Source: JALZVT01 sp039029135
GTDB taxonomy: Bacteria > Pseudomonadota > Gammaproteobacteria > Pseudomonadales > Azotimanducaceae
Assembly (NCBI GenBank): GCA_039029135.1
Contig: JBCCGT010000019.1
Coordinates: 42,684 to 106,683, forward strand
Reading direction: 5' to 3'
Length of the DNA: 64,000 bases
The notes beneath the pieces are model-generated. The model was not told the origin of the DNA. It saw nothing but the letters and a program-made list of their open reading frames with translations, and made no database searches. The position numbers and the translations under genes were made by a program. Each line of letters opens with the position of its first letter. Position 1 is the first letter of the stretch. Shown piece by piece: positions 17,611-26,782 of the stretch.

Positions 17611-18465
17611 TCAGCTCTTGAGCTGCGCCGCGACCTCTGCGGCAAAATCTTCTTCACCCTTATCGATGCCCTCGCCCACCTCGAAGCGGACAAAGCGGGT
17701 CACGTCCGCGCCCTTGTCCTTCAGCAGTTGTTGCACCTTCATGTTGCCGTCCTTAACGAACGGCTGGTCGAGCAGGCTGACTTCCGCGAGGAACTTGCGC
17801 ACCTTGCCCTCGACCATCTTCTCGACGATCTCGGCCGGCTTGCCGCTCTCGGCCGCCTGGGCCGCCGCGATTTCGCGCTCCTTGCCGACCACGTCGGCCG
17901 GCACCTCGGCCTGGCGCACGACCATCGGATTGATGGCGGTGACGTGCATGGCGAGATCCTTGCCCAGTTCAGCGTCGCCGCCGGTGATCTCCACCAGTGC
18001 CGCCTGACGCTGGGTGGTATGGATGTAGTGGGCGATTTCGCCGCCGCAGCTCTCCACCACCGCCGCGCGCCGCAGCGTGATGTTCTCGCCGATTTCCTGC
18101 ACCAGGGTCTCGCGCTCGGCGTCGAGGTCATAGCTCGCGAGGTCTTCGCTGCCGCGCTCGAACACGAGGTCGGTGACCTTGCCGACGAAGGCGATGAACT
18201 TCTCGTTCTTCGCCGCAAAGTCGGTTTCGATGTTGATCTCGACCATGGCGGCGCGCTTGCCGTCGTCGCTGACCTTCAGGCCCAGCAGGCCATCTGCCGC
18301 GGTCCGGCCGGCCTTCTTCGCCGCCTTGAGCGCGCTCGACTTGCGCAGATTCTCGATCGCGAGGTCCAGGTCGCCGTCAGTCTCCTGCAGCGCCTTCTTG
18401 CAATCCATCATGCCAAGGCCGGTGCGTTCCCGTAGCTCCTTGACTAGAGCTGCCGTGATGGCCAT
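17611..18465 (-). CDS. tsf: elongation factor Ts
   Basis: EF-Ts is the nucleotide exchange factor for EF-Tu. The N-terminal UBA-like motif is ELRERTGLGMMDCKKALQET. The core begins EINIETDFAAKNEKF, the EF-Tu-binding TDFV-like segment. 284 residues is normal. The ATG shares its first base with the rpsB stop (TGATG), suggesting coupled translation. Confidence 0.97.
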   Translation of the reverse strand: MAITAALVKELRERTGLGMMDCKKALQETDGDLDLAIENLRKSSALKAAKKAGRTAADGLLGLKVSDDGKRAAMVEINIETDFAAKNEKFIAFVGKVTDLVFERGSEDLASYDLDAERETLVQEIGENITLRRAAVVESCGGEIAHYIHTTQRQAALVEITGGDAELGKDLAMHVTAINPMVVRQAEVPADVVGKEREIAAAQAAESGKPAEIVEKMVEGKVRKFLAEVSLLDQPFVKDGNMKVQQLLKDKGADVTRFVRFEVGEGIDKGEEDFAAEVAAQLKS

Positions 18466-19355
18466 CAGGCGTCTCCTTCCTTGGTTTCCGCCGGCGCGGC
18501 AGCGCTCTCGGCTGCAGGGGCTTCTACTTCGGCGGCGGGGGCTTCGGCGGCGGGGGCTTCGGCGGCAGGCGTTTCGGCGTCAGCCGCAGCCACTTCTGCG
18601 TTCTCTTCAGTCTCTGACTCGGCGGCGTCGGCCTCAGACACTTCGACAAACTCGTCGAGCGATACATCGCTGGACGCTGTGTTCTGGCCTTCTACGACGG
18701 CGTCGGCGACCGCGGCGACATAAAGGCGGATCGCCCGTATCGCATCGTCATTGCCTGGTACGACGTAGTCGACGCCGTCCGGATCGCTGTTGGTATCGAC
18801 GATGCCGATAACGGGCACGCCGAGCTTGTTGGCTTCGGACACGGCGATGTGCTCGTGCTGCACGTCGATCACGAACAGCGCGTCCGGCAGGCCGCCCATT
18901 TCCTTGATGCCGCCGAGCGAGCGTTCGAGCTTGTCCATGAGCCGCCGCTTGGTCAGCGCCTCTTTCTTGGTCAGCATTTCGAAGGTGCCGTCCGCGGCCT
19001 GCGCCTCGAGGTCCTGCAGCCGCTTGATCGACTGGCGGATCGTCTTGTAGTTGGTCAGCATGCCGCCGAGCCAGCGCTGGTCGACGAAGGGCATACCGAC
19101 GCGGCTCGCCTGTTCGCGCACAACCTTGGCCGCGGCGCGCTTGGTGCCCACAAACAGAATCTTCTGCTTGCGAGCCGCGAGCTGCTTGATCTCGGCGAGG
19201 GCGGCGTTGAACGCCGGCAGCGTCCGCTCGAGATTAATGATGTGAATGTTGTTACGGGCGCCGAAGATGTAGGGAGACATCTTGGGGTTCCAGAAGCGGG
19301 TCTGGTGGCCGAAATGCACGCCGGCCTCCAGCATGTCGCGCATGCTGATCGTCAT
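18465..19355 (-). CDS. rpsB: 30S ribosomal protein S2 with acidic Ala/Glu/Pro-rich tail
   Basis: S2 begins MTISMRDMLEAGVHFGHQTR and carries IPVIGIVDTNSDPDGVDYVVPG-type family sequence up to about residue 235. The ATG at 19355 is chosen because this is the family N-terminus; an upstream open extension to 19400 is not S2-like. At 296 residues it is about 55 longer than E. coli S2. The extra C-terminus is acidic and alanine-rich, with repeats of AAEAP encoded by roughly 15-base DNA repeats near 18527-18575. Tail function is unknown. Confidence 0.97.
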   Translation of the reverse strand: MTISMRDMLEAGVHFGHQTRFWNPKMSPYIFGARNNIHIINLERTLPAFNAALAEIKQLAARKQKILFVGTKRAAAKVVREQASRVGMPFVDQRWLGGMLTNYKTIRQSIKRLQDLEAQAADGTFEMLTKKEALTKRRLMDKLERSLGGIKEMGGLPDALFVIDVQHEHIAVSEANKLGVPVIGIVDTNSDPDGVDYVVPGNDDAIRAIRLYVAAVADAVVEGQNTASSDVSLDEFVEVSEADAAESETEENAEVAAADAETPAAEAPAAEAPAAEVEAPAAESAAAPAETKEGDA

Positions 19356-19679
19356 GAAGTTTCTCCTTCGGGTTGCGCCTCCGCCGCTCCCATGACCCAA
19401 CCCGGAGAGACCGTGCGCGCCTCGCGCGGCGCCCAGGCGCCAGCGTTAGGATCGACGATCGTGCCGGGCACCCAGGGGCATGTGCCGAACGACGTGTGGA
19501 TTTTCTTAAGTTAATTCACCAGCCCGCTCGCCTCGCGATAACAAATCGCGATACAAATCAACGGGTTGGCCTGGCCAGCGGCGGCGTTTCACTACACTTC
19601 GACCCAATGTCTAGTGGTGCGTTGCCTCCGTGGGGCGCGCTTTATACCATGGGCGGCTACTTTGGTGAACCCGCCGGCA
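19356..19679. promoter_or_regulatory. divergent rpsB / map spacer
   Basis: This 324-base spacer must hold the promoters of rpsB (minus) and map (plus). A tandem pair, CGCGATAACAAAT (19534-19546) then CGCGATACAAAT (19547-19558), stands out in a locally AT-rich stretch (about 19500-19560) that is probably part of the rpsB promoter, but I could not fix a convincing -35/-10. For map, TATACC at 19643-19648 with TTGCCT at 19622-19627 is a weak candidate with a short 15-base spacer. No RNA gene is seen. Confidence 0.4.
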
Positions 19680-20471
19680 ATGACTGTAAAAATCCTCGAC
19701 GCCCCGGCCATCGACAAGATGCGCGTTGCCGGCCGCCTAGCGGCGGGCGTGCTGGAGATGATTGGCGAGCACGTCCAACCCGGCGTGACCACCGGTGAGC
19801 TCGACCGCATCTGCCACGACTACATTATCAACGACATTGACTGCGTGCCGGCGCCGCTGAACTACACCAGCGGCCCCGGTCAGCCCCCCTTTCCGCGCTC
19901 GATCTGCACCAGCGTCAACCACGTCGTCTGCCACGGCATTCCGTCAGAGAAGAAGGTGCTGAAGACCGGCGACGTGCTGAACATCGACGTCACCGTGATC
20001 CGCGACGGCTACTACGGCGACACGTCGAAGATGTTCTTCGTGGGCAAATCGACGGTGCTGGCGGAGCGGCTGGTGCGAGTCACCCAGGAATGCCTCTATA
20101 AAGGCATCAAAGAGGTGCGGCCGGGCGCTACCCTCGGCGATATCGGGCATGTGATCCAGCGCCACGCCGAGAGCAACCGCTTCTCGGTCGTCCGCGAATT
20201 CTGCGGCCACGGCATTGGCGATACCTTTCATACCGAACCGCAGGTGCTGCACTACGGCCGCCCCGGCCGCGGCATGGCGCTGCGCGAGGGCATGGCGTTC
20301 ACGATCGAGCCGATGATCAATGCCGGCAAACGCTTCGTGAAGATCCTCCCCGATCAGTGGACGGCGGTCACTAAGGATCACAAGATGTCCGCCCAATGGG
20401 AGCACACGCTGCTGGTCACGGGCGACGGCGTCGAGGTCCTGACCCAGCGGAGCGAAGAACAGATTCTATGA
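19680..20471 (+). CDS. map: methionine aminopeptidase type I
   Basis: Removes N-terminal Met from nascent proteins. The five metal ligands are visible: two Asp in LNIDVTVIRDGYYGDTSKMF, His in GHGIGDTFHTEPQVLHY, Glu in AFTIEPMINAG and Glu in SAQWEHTLLVT. The ATG at 19680 gives 263 residues, the normal length; the frame is open upstream to 19566 but without similarity to the family. Its stop overlaps the glnD ATG (ATGA). Confidence 0.97.
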   Translation: MTVKILDAPAIDKMRVAGRLAAGVLEMIGEHVQPGVTTGELDRICHDYIINDIDCVPAPLNYTSGPGQPPFPRSICTSVNHVVCHGIPSEKKVLKTGDVLNIDVTVIRDGYYGDTSKMFFVGKSTVLAERLVRVTQECLYKGIKEVRPGATLGDIGHVIQRHAESNRFSVVREFCGHGIGDTFHTEPQVLHYGRPGRGMALREGMAFTIEPMINAGKRFVKILPDQWTAVTKDHKMSAQWEHTLLVTGDGVEVLTQRSEEQIL

Positions 20472-23101
20472 CCCCGGCCATCCTCCGCGCCCGCATTCAG
20501 GCGGCCGACGCGGAGCTCGCCGAGCGGTTCTGGCGCGGCGACCTCATCGACGATCTGCTGGCCGATCGCGCGGCCGTCTTCGACGAATTGATCTGTGAGC
20601 TGTGGCGCACCGCGCTGCCCGATGCTGCACGCGAGCAGATGGCCATCTACGCCGTCGGCGGCTATGGCCGCGGCGAGCTGCACCCCGGCTCCGACATCGA
20701 TCTGCTGGTACTCGTCCGCAGACGCGGCCAATACACCAGAGAGCTGGAGACCTTCGTCCAGTCGCTGTGGGATCTCGGCTGCGAGATCGGCCACAGCGTA
20801 CGCACCGTGCGCGAGTGTCGGCGGGAGGCGAACAGCGACCTGACCATCGCGACAGCGCTGTACGAACGCAGACGGCTCACTGGCGGGGATCGGCTCGACG
20901 CGGCACTCACGCGCACCATGGGCTCAAGCCGGCTGTGGCCCAGCAAGAAGTTCTTTACCGCCAAACGCGACGAGCAGATCGCGCGCCACCTGGCCTTCGA
21001 GGACGTCGAATACGGTCTCGAGCCCAACATCAAGAGCTCGCCCGGGGGCCTGCGCGACATCCATACCGTACTGTGGATACTGCGGCGCCACTTCGGTACG
21101 GCGCACCTCGAAACGCTGCTCGATAAGGGCGTGCTAACGCAGCAGGAGCACGACTGGCTAGTCGAGGGCAAGCGCTTCCTCGCCTCGATTCGCTACGGGC
21201 TGCATCTGCTCGCCGGGCGCAAGGAAGATCGCCTGCAGTTCGAACATCAGCGGGAGCTCGCGCATCGTTTCGGCTACGTCGACACCGACGCGCGGCGCGG
21301 CGTCGAACGCTTCATGCAGGCCTACTACGGTCATGTGCTGGCGCTGCGCGAGGTGAACGACATCGTGCTGCAGACGCTCGATGAGAACATCATCGAAGGG
21401 CGCAGGCGACCCAAAGTAACCCGGCTCAACGAGCGCTTTCGGCTGCGCAACAGCAACCTGGAGACGACGCACGACGCGGTGTTCAGCGAACATCCAGAGG
21501 CGCTCATCGAGATGTTCGTGCTGATGGCCCAACGTCGCGAGGCGACCGGTGTGCGGGCGAGCACGATCCGCTCGATTCGCGATCATCTGCATCTGATCGA
21601 CGACAGCTTCCGCAGCGAGCCGCGCGTTGCCGATCTGTTTTTGCAGCTGCTGCGCTCCCCGTACCTGATCGTCACGCAGCTCACACGCATGCGCCGCTAC
21701 GGCATTCTCGGCCGCTATCTGCCCGAATTCGGCCGCATCGTCGGCCAGATGCAGCACGATCTGTTTCATATCTATACCGTCGACGCTCACACGATGACGG
21801 TGATCGGCAACATGCGCCGCTTCCGCTACAGCGATTCGGCCGCGAGCTTTCCGATCGCACACGACTGCGTGCGTCGGATCGAGAAGATCGAGCTGCTGTA
21901 CATCTCCGGCCTCTACCACGACATTGGTAAGGGCCGCGGGGGCGACCATTCGACGCTGGGCGCGGTGGACGCCCGCGCCTTCTGCGAACGACACGGCCTG
22001 AACGCGGCAGACACGGACCTGGTCTGCTGGCTCGTGCAGCAGCATCTGACGATGTCGACCATCGCCCAGCGACAGGACATCCACGATCCTGACGTCGTCG
22101 CAGACTTCGCCGCGACGGTCGAGAGTCGTGAGCGGCTGGACTATCTGTATGCGCTGACCGCCGCCGACATCACCGCGACCAATCCCACCCTATGGAACGG
22201 CTGGCGGGCGAGCCTGCTGCAGCATCTATACGGCGCGACGCGGAGTCAGCTGCAGGATGCGGTAGCGACGATCGATCGCGAGGCGCTCATTCGCGAGCGC
22301 CGCGCGGCGACCATCGCCGGGCTGATGGCGGCCGGTATCGGCGAGGAGACGCTGGCGGCGACGCTCGAACTCGCCGACGACGACTTCCACCTCCGCTACG
22401 AGCCCGAGGACGCCGCCACCCTGTTGAGCGCCTGCGCCGCTCATGATCTGAAGCAGGGACCGCTAGTGCTCGTACGCGACCTGTTGCCCGACCAACCGAG
22501 CGCGGGCGCGGCCAACGCGACCGAGGTGCTGGTCCACGCTCGTGACCAGCGCGACCTGTTCCACGCCTGCGTCGCGGCGCTCGACCGCACCGGTCTGACC
22601 GTGCATCGCGCCAACGTGCTCACGGCGTCGGACGGGCGTTGCCTGAACGCCTTCGTCGTGCTCGACGACGACGGCGACGCGCTCGCGAGCGACGACCCGC
22701 GGCGCGCCGCGCTGCCGGCGAGCGTGGCCAGCAGCATCGCCGCGTTTGCCAGCAAGTCGAGCCGCCCCGCACAGATCGGCGGCGGCCGGCTGCCGCGCAG
22801 CCTGAAGCAGATGGCGACACCGACGGAGGCGACTCTGACGACCAAGGCCGGAGCGAGCAGCTCGCGTCTGACCGTCGTGACCACCGACAGGCCCGGGCTG
22901 CTGGCCAGTATCGGCGCCCTATTCGCGTCACTCGGCATCGCCGTGCAGGGCGCTCGAATAACGACCCTAGGCAACCGCGTAGAAGACGTGTTCGACGTCC
23001 GTGGCACCGACGGTCGTCCCATCAGCGATCCGGCCGCAGTCTACGAAATCACCAACACGATCCGCCAGGTGCTGGATCGCGCGACCCGCTCGCGCGGCTG
23101 A
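20468..23101 (+). CDS. glnD: PII uridylyltransferase / uridylyl-removing enzyme
   Basis: GlnD senses glutamine and adds or removes UMP on PII proteins to set nitrogen metabolism. The nucleotidyltransferase motif GGYGRGELHPGSDIDLLVLV is near residue 60. The HD hydrolase is seen in SGLYHDIGKGRGGDHS near residue 480, and two ACT domains close the protein (VHARDQRDLFHACVAALDR and VVTTDRPGLLASIGALFASL). 877 residues is normal. It starts within the map stop. No glnB or glnK is visible in the window. Confidence 0.97.
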   Translation: MTPAILRARIQAADAELAERFWRGDLIDDLLADRAAVFDELICELWRTALPDAAREQMAIYAVGGYGRGELHPGSDIDLLVLVRRRGQYTRELETFVQSLWDLGCEIGHSVRTVRECRREANSDLTIATALYERRRLTGGDRLDAALTRTMGSSRLWPSKKFFTAKRDEQIARHLAFEDVEYGLEPNIKSSPGGLRDIHTVLWILRRHFGTAHLETLLDKGVLTQQEHDWLVEGKRFLASIRYGLHLLAGRKEDRLQFEHQRELAHRFGYVDTDARRGVERFMQAYYGHVLALREVNDIVLQTLDENIIEGRRRPKVTRLNERFRLRNSNLETTHDAVFSEHPEALIEMFVLMAQRREATGVRASTIRSIRDHLHLIDDSFRSEPRVADLFLQLLRSPYLIVTQLTRMRRYGILGRYLPEFGRIVGQMQHDLFHIYTVDAHTMTVIGNMRRFRYSDSAASFPIAHDCVRRIEKIELLYISGLYHDIGKGRGGDHSTLGAVDARAFCERHGLNAADTDLVCWLVQQHLTMSTIAQRQDIHDPDVVADFAATVESRERLDYLYALTAADITATNPTLWNGWRASLLQHLYGATRSQLQDAVATIDREALIRERRAATIAGLMAAGIGEETLAATLELADDDFHLRYEPEDAATLLSACAAHDLKQGPLVLVRDLLPDQPSAGAANATEVLVHARDQRDLFHACVAALDRTGLTVHRANVLTASDGRCLNAFVVLDDDGDALASDDPRRAALPASVASSIAAFASKSSRPAQIGGGRLPRSLKQMATPTEATLTTKAGASSSRLTVVTTDRPGLLASIGALFASLGIAVQGARITTLGNRVEDVFDVRGTDGRPISDPAAVYEITNTIRQVLDRATRSRG

Positions 23102-23151
23102 GCCGCCCGGCCATCGGGATCGGCGACCCGCGTGATCAAAGGAGACACCGC

Positions 23152-24342
23152 ATGAACCCCGCGCTCGCGCATCTCAAGGACTATCCGTTTCAGCGGCTCG
23201 CGGCGCTGAAGGCCGACCTGAGCCCGCCGGCCGACATCGACCACATCGCGCTGTCGATCGGCGAACCCAAGCACTCAGCGCCCCCATTCGTGGTCGAGCA
23301 CCTGCGCGACGGCGACGCGCTGCGGGCAAGCCTGGGCACCTATCCCGCCACGCGCGGCAGCGACGCGCTGCGCGAGGCGATCGCCGGCTGGTGTGCTCGA
23401 CGTTTCGACGCGCACCTGGATCCAGCGACCCAGATCCTGCCCTGCAGCGGCACCCGCGAGGCGCTGTTCAGCTTCGGCCAGAGCGTGCTGAGCGGCGCCC
23501 CGGAATCGATCGGCATGCTGCCCAACCCGTTTTATCAGATCTACGAGGGCGCGCTCATCATGCGCGGCGCGACGCCCTACTATTTGGCGACGCCGGCCGA
23601 ACGCGGCTTCCTGCCGGACTTCGGCGCGGTACCGGAGTCGATCTGGCGACGCACGGAATTGCTGTACCTATGCAGCCCGGGCAATCCGACCGGCGCCGTC
23701 ACGGGTCTCGCCGACTACGAGCAGCTGCTGGAGCTGCGCGACCGCTACGGCTTCGTGATCGCCGCCGACGAGTGCTACTCGGAGATCTATGCCGACGAGG
23801 CCCCACTTGGCCTGCTGGAAGCCTGCGCCCGGACGGGCCGCGATAGCTTTACCGGCTGCGTCGCGTTCAACAGCCTGTCGAAGCGTTCCAATCTGCCCGG
23901 CCTGCGGTCTGGTTTCGTGGCGGGCGACGCGCGCCTGATCGCGCCCTTCTTCGACTATCGCACCTACCACGGCTGTGCGATGCCGGCGCTGGTGCAAAGC
24001 GCCAGCGCGCTGGCCTGGGCGGACGAGGCCCATGTCAGCACCAACCGCGCCGCCTACCGCGAGAAGTTCAGCCGCATCACGCCGGTCCTGGCAGAGGTGC
24101 TCGACGTCAGCGCGCCGCCCGCGGGTTTCTTTCTCTGGCCGCGGACGCCGAAAGGCGGCGAAGCGTTCACGCGCGAACTGTTCGAGCGCGCGCACGTCAC
24201 CGTACTGCCGGGCGCGTACCTGAGCCGCCGCGGCGCCGACGGCAGCAACCCCGGTTTCGACCACGTGCGCATCGCGCTGGTGGCGCCGCTGGACGAGTGC
24301 GTTGAGGCCGCGCAGCGCATTCGCGCGAGCGTCGCGCGCTAG
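23152..24342 (+). CDS. dapC: succinyldiaminopimelate aminotransferase
   Basis: PLP class I aminotransferase that makes N-succinyl-LL-diaminopimelate in lysine and peptidoglycan precursor synthesis. The ATG has GGAGA seven bases upstream. Motifs: ALSIGEPKHSAPPFV near the start, YLCSPGNPTGAVTG, ADECYSEIYADEAP and the PLP lysine in FNSLSKRSNLPGLRSGF. 396 residues. Assignment to DapC rather than another aminotransferase rests on strong sequence resemblance and on dapD and dapE directly downstream. A 50-base gap follows glnD. Confidence 0.93.
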   Translation: MNPALAHLKDYPFQRLAALKADLSPPADIDHIALSIGEPKHSAPPFVVEHLRDGDALRASLGTYPATRGSDALREAIAGWCARRFDAHLDPATQILPCSGTREALFSFGQSVLSGAPESIGMLPNPFYQIYEGALIMRGATPYYLATPAERGFLPDFGAVPESIWRRTELLYLCSPGNPTGAVTGLADYEQLLELRDRYGFVIAADECYSEIYADEAPLGLLEACARTGRDSFTGCVAFNSLSKRSNLPGLRSGFVAGDARLIAPFFDYRTYHGCAMPALVQSASALAWADEAHVSTNRAAYREKFSRITPVLAEVLDVSAPPAGFFLWPRTPKGGEAFTRELFERAHVTVLPGAYLSRRGADGSNPGFDHVRIALVAPLDECVEAAQRIRASVAR

Positions 24343-24350
24343 TTCGTTTT

Positions 24351-24404
24351 AGGGGACGGCCGTGGTAGCGTTCGCGGTCCCCTGAAGCGCGCCCCTGCTA
24401 CCAC
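24351..24404 (+). other. interlocked inverted repeats (possible pseudoknot) between dapC and dapD
   Basis: In the 91-base dapC-dapD spacer AGGGGAC (24351-24357) can pair with GTCCCCT (24377-24383). GTGGTAGC (24362-24369), inside that loop, can pair with GCTACCAC (24397-24404) outside it. The order stem1-5', stem2-5', stem1-3', stem2-3' is that of an H-type pseudoknot. The element ends 29 bases before the dapD ATG. A role in dapD expression is inference; it could also be transcript-end structure. Confidence 0.35.
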
Positions 24405-24433
24405 CTGGCAGCGGTTGTACGAGAGAAGCAACG

Positions 24434-25477
24434 ATGACCGAGCTGTTCGCCATAGGCCTTGGGCTGTCCAGTTACAACACCGCGGGCGACGTGCTGGAGA
24501 CCTTTTATCCCACGCCGCTGCTCGGCCCAGATGCCGCCATCGGTGGTGCGTTTCTTGGCGGCGGGGCTGATGCGGCCGACGAGCCGCGCGACGGCGTTGC
24601 CAACGTCACACCGGCGCACGCGGCCAGCGTCGCCGCGCGGCTGCGCGACGCGGGGGCAGAGAACGTCGCCGCCACGGCGGCGCGGCTCGCGGAGGCCGAT
24701 CGCCCGCTCACCCTGACGCTGCTGCACCGCGACCGGCCCATCGCCCACACCGCGGAGGCGTACCTGAAGCTGCATCTGCTGTCTCATCGGCTAACGCTGC
24801 CCAACAGCCTGGATCTGGAGGGCCTGTTCGCCCACCTGCCGACCGTCGCGTGGACCAGCGCCGGCCCGATCGACGCGACGGAGCTGCCCGACCGGCTGCT
24901 AGACGCGCGGCTACGCGGCGAACGGCTGCAGGTCGATGCGCTCGATAAGTTTCCGATCATGGCCAACTACGTGATGCCGGCGGGCGTGCGCATCGCGAAT
25001 ACGGCTCGCGTGCGCCTCGGCGCCTATCTCGGCGACGGCACCACCGTCATGCACGAGGGACAGGTGAACTTCAATTCCGGCGCTTTAGGGCCAAACATGG
25101 TCGAGGGCCGTATCTCCCAGGGCGTCATTTTGGGCGCACACACCGATCTGGGCGGCGGCGCGAGCACGATGGGCACGCTGTCGGGCGGCGGCAAGGAGGT
25201 CGTGTCGCTGGGCGAGCGCTGCCTCGTCGGCGCCAACGGCGGCACGGGCATACCGCTCGGCGATCGCTGCACGATCGAGGCGGGGCTGTACATCACGGCC
25301 GGCACGATCGTGCGGCTGATCGACGCCGACGGCAGACCCGGCGAGCGCGCAAAGGCACGCGAGCTGGCCGGTCAATCGGACCTGCTGTTCATCCGTCACA
25401 GCGCCAGCGGCGAGATCCAGTGCCGCACCAACCGCAGCGCCATCGAGCTGAACGAGACGCTGCACAAGCACAACTAA
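24434..25477 (+). CDS. dapD: tetrahydrodipicolinate N-succinyltransferase, long form
   Basis: DapD succinylates tetrahydrodipicolinate with succinyl-CoA, the first step of the succinylase lysine branch. It is the roughly 340-residue form known from Pseudomonas and actinobacteria: an N-terminal and middle domain, then left-handed beta-helix repeats (ANYVMPAGVRIANTARVRLG, GRISQGVILGAHTDLGGGAS). The C-terminal half includes SLGERCLVGANGGTGIPLGD. Length 347. It follows dapC after a structured spacer. Confidence 0.95.
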   Translation: MTELFAIGLGLSSYNTAGDVLETFYPTPLLGPDAAIGGAFLGGGADAADEPRDGVANVTPAHAASVAARLRDAGAENVAATAARLAEADRPLTLTLLHRDRPIAHTAEAYLKLHLLSHRLTLPNSLDLEGLFAHLPTVAWTSAGPIDATELPDRLLDARLRGERLQVDALDKFPIMANYVMPAGVRIANTARVRLGAYLGDGTTVMHEGQVNFNSGALGPNMVEGRISQGVILGAHTDLGGGASTMGTLSGGGKEVVSLGERCLVGANGGTGIPLGDRCTIEAGLYITAGTIVRLIDADGRPGERAKARELAGQSDLLFIRHSASGEIQCRTNRSAIELNETLHKHN

Positions 25478-25526
25478 CCGCGCCCGCTTCGTCGCCCGCG
25501 GGCGACGGGCCAACCGAGTCCCAGCC

Positions 25527-26666
25527 ATGCATGCCGATGCCCTGATCGATCTGACGATGGAACTGATCCGTCGTCCCAGCGTGACCCCCGCCGACGCCGG
25601 CTGTCTCGAACTGCTCGGCGGCCTGCTCGCCGACTGCGGCTTCGCGCTGCGTCGGGTCGATCGCGGCGGCGTCAGCAATCTGTGGGCGACGCGGGGCAGC
25701 GGTGGACCGCTGGTGGCGTTCGCCGGCCACACCGACGTGGTGCCGCCGGGCGACCTCGCCGCCTGGGATTCCGACCCGTTCGCGCCCGAGATCCGCGCCG
25801 GACTGCTCTATGGCCGTGGCGCCGCCGACATGAAGTCGAGCCTGGCCGCGATGGTCGGCGCTGCGGCAGAGCTCGATGCCGACCACCCGGGCACGCTCGC
25901 GCTGCTGCTGACCTCCGACGAGGAAGGCGATGCAACGGACGGCACCGTGGCCGTGCTGGACGCCCTGGCTGCCGACGGCGTGCGCATCGATTACTGCATC
26001 GTCGGCGAGCCTTCCTCGAGCGAACGCCTGGGTGACGTGGTGCGCAACGGCCGACGCGGTTCGCTGAACGGCAAGGCGCGCATCACCGGCGTGCAGGGCC
26101 ACGTCGCCTATCCCGAGCAGGTCTCGAATCCGATCCACGCCAGCGCCGAGGTGCTGACGCGCCTGCTGGCGATCGACTGGGACCACGGCAACGACTACTT
26201 TCCGGCAACGTCCTTTCAGGTATCGAATGTGCGCGCCGGGACCGGGGCGACCAATGTCGTACCCGGCATTTGGGAAGCCGATTTCAATCTGCGCTTCAAC
26301 ACCGAGCAGACGGCGCCCGGCATCCAAGCGCGCATTGCCCAGGCGCTGACGGACGTTGAGGCGGACTGGCACATCGACTACCGCCTGTCCGGAGAGCCCT
26401 TCTTAACCCCGCGAGGACGCCTAACCGACGTGGTATCGGCGTGCATTGAGCGGCATTGCGGTTACGCCCCGGCGCTGTCGACATCTGGTGGCACATCTGA
26501 TGGTCGCTTCATCGCCCCAACCGGCGCTCACGTGGTGGAACTGGGACCGCGCAATGCGACAATTCACAAGATCAACGAGTGCGTCGCAGTGAACGAACTG
26601 CAACCATTGCAATCTATCTATCGTGACAGCGTCGCCGCCCTGCTCGGCGCGGCGGACGCCGACTGA
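25527..26666 (+). CDS. dapE: succinyl-diaminopimelate desuccinylase
   Basis: M20-family zinc hydrolase that releases LL-diaminopimelate. Metal ligands and catalytic residues are seen in FAGHTDVVPPGD (His, then Asp), LYGRGAADMKSS (bridging Asp) and TSDEEGDATDGT (Glu pair). STSGGTSDGRF and GPRNATIHKINE supply the C-terminal substrate and metal contacts. 379 residues is normal. It completes the dapC-dapD-dapE run. Confidence 0.97.
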   Translation: MHADALIDLTMELIRRPSVTPADAGCLELLGGLLADCGFALRRVDRGGVSNLWATRGSGGPLVAFAGHTDVVPPGDLAAWDSDPFAPEIRAGLLYGRGAADMKSSLAAMVGAAAELDADHPGTLALLLTSDEEGDATDGTVAVLDALAADGVRIDYCIVGEPSSSERLGDVVRNGRRGSLNGKARITGVQGHVAYPEQVSNPIHASAEVLTRLLAIDWDHGNDYFPATSFQVSNVRAGTGATNVVPGIWEADFNLRFNTEQTAPGIQARIAQALTDVEADWHIDYRLSGEPFLTPRGRLTDVVSACIERHCGYAPALSTSGGTSDGRFIAPTGAHVVELGPRNATIHKINECVAVNELQPLQSIYRDSVAALLGAADAD

Positions 26667-26690
26667 GGGGCCCGCCGCGCGGAAGCGACG

Positions 26691-26717
26691 GCGCGCCGTC
26701 CAGACCGACGGGCGCGC
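26691..26717 (+). terminator. GC-rich hairpin after dapE
   Basis: GCGCGCCGTC (26691-26700) and GACGGGCGCGC (26707-26717) form a ten-pair stem with one bulged G and a six-base loop, 24 bases after the dapE stop. No T-run follows, so it is not a classical intrinsic terminator. It may stabilise the transcript end or pause polymerase before gspN. Confidence 0.35.
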
Positions 26718-26782
26718 TCCCCCGCCGCCGCCGCGCAGTCCGCCCCCCCAAAGGTGTCAAGGCGTCAAGGTGAAGTGAACCC

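Noticed and set aside
22639..23151. Upstream extension of the dapC frame
   Set aside because: It lies inside glnD in another frame; the ATG at 23152 has a ribosome site and the family N-terminus.
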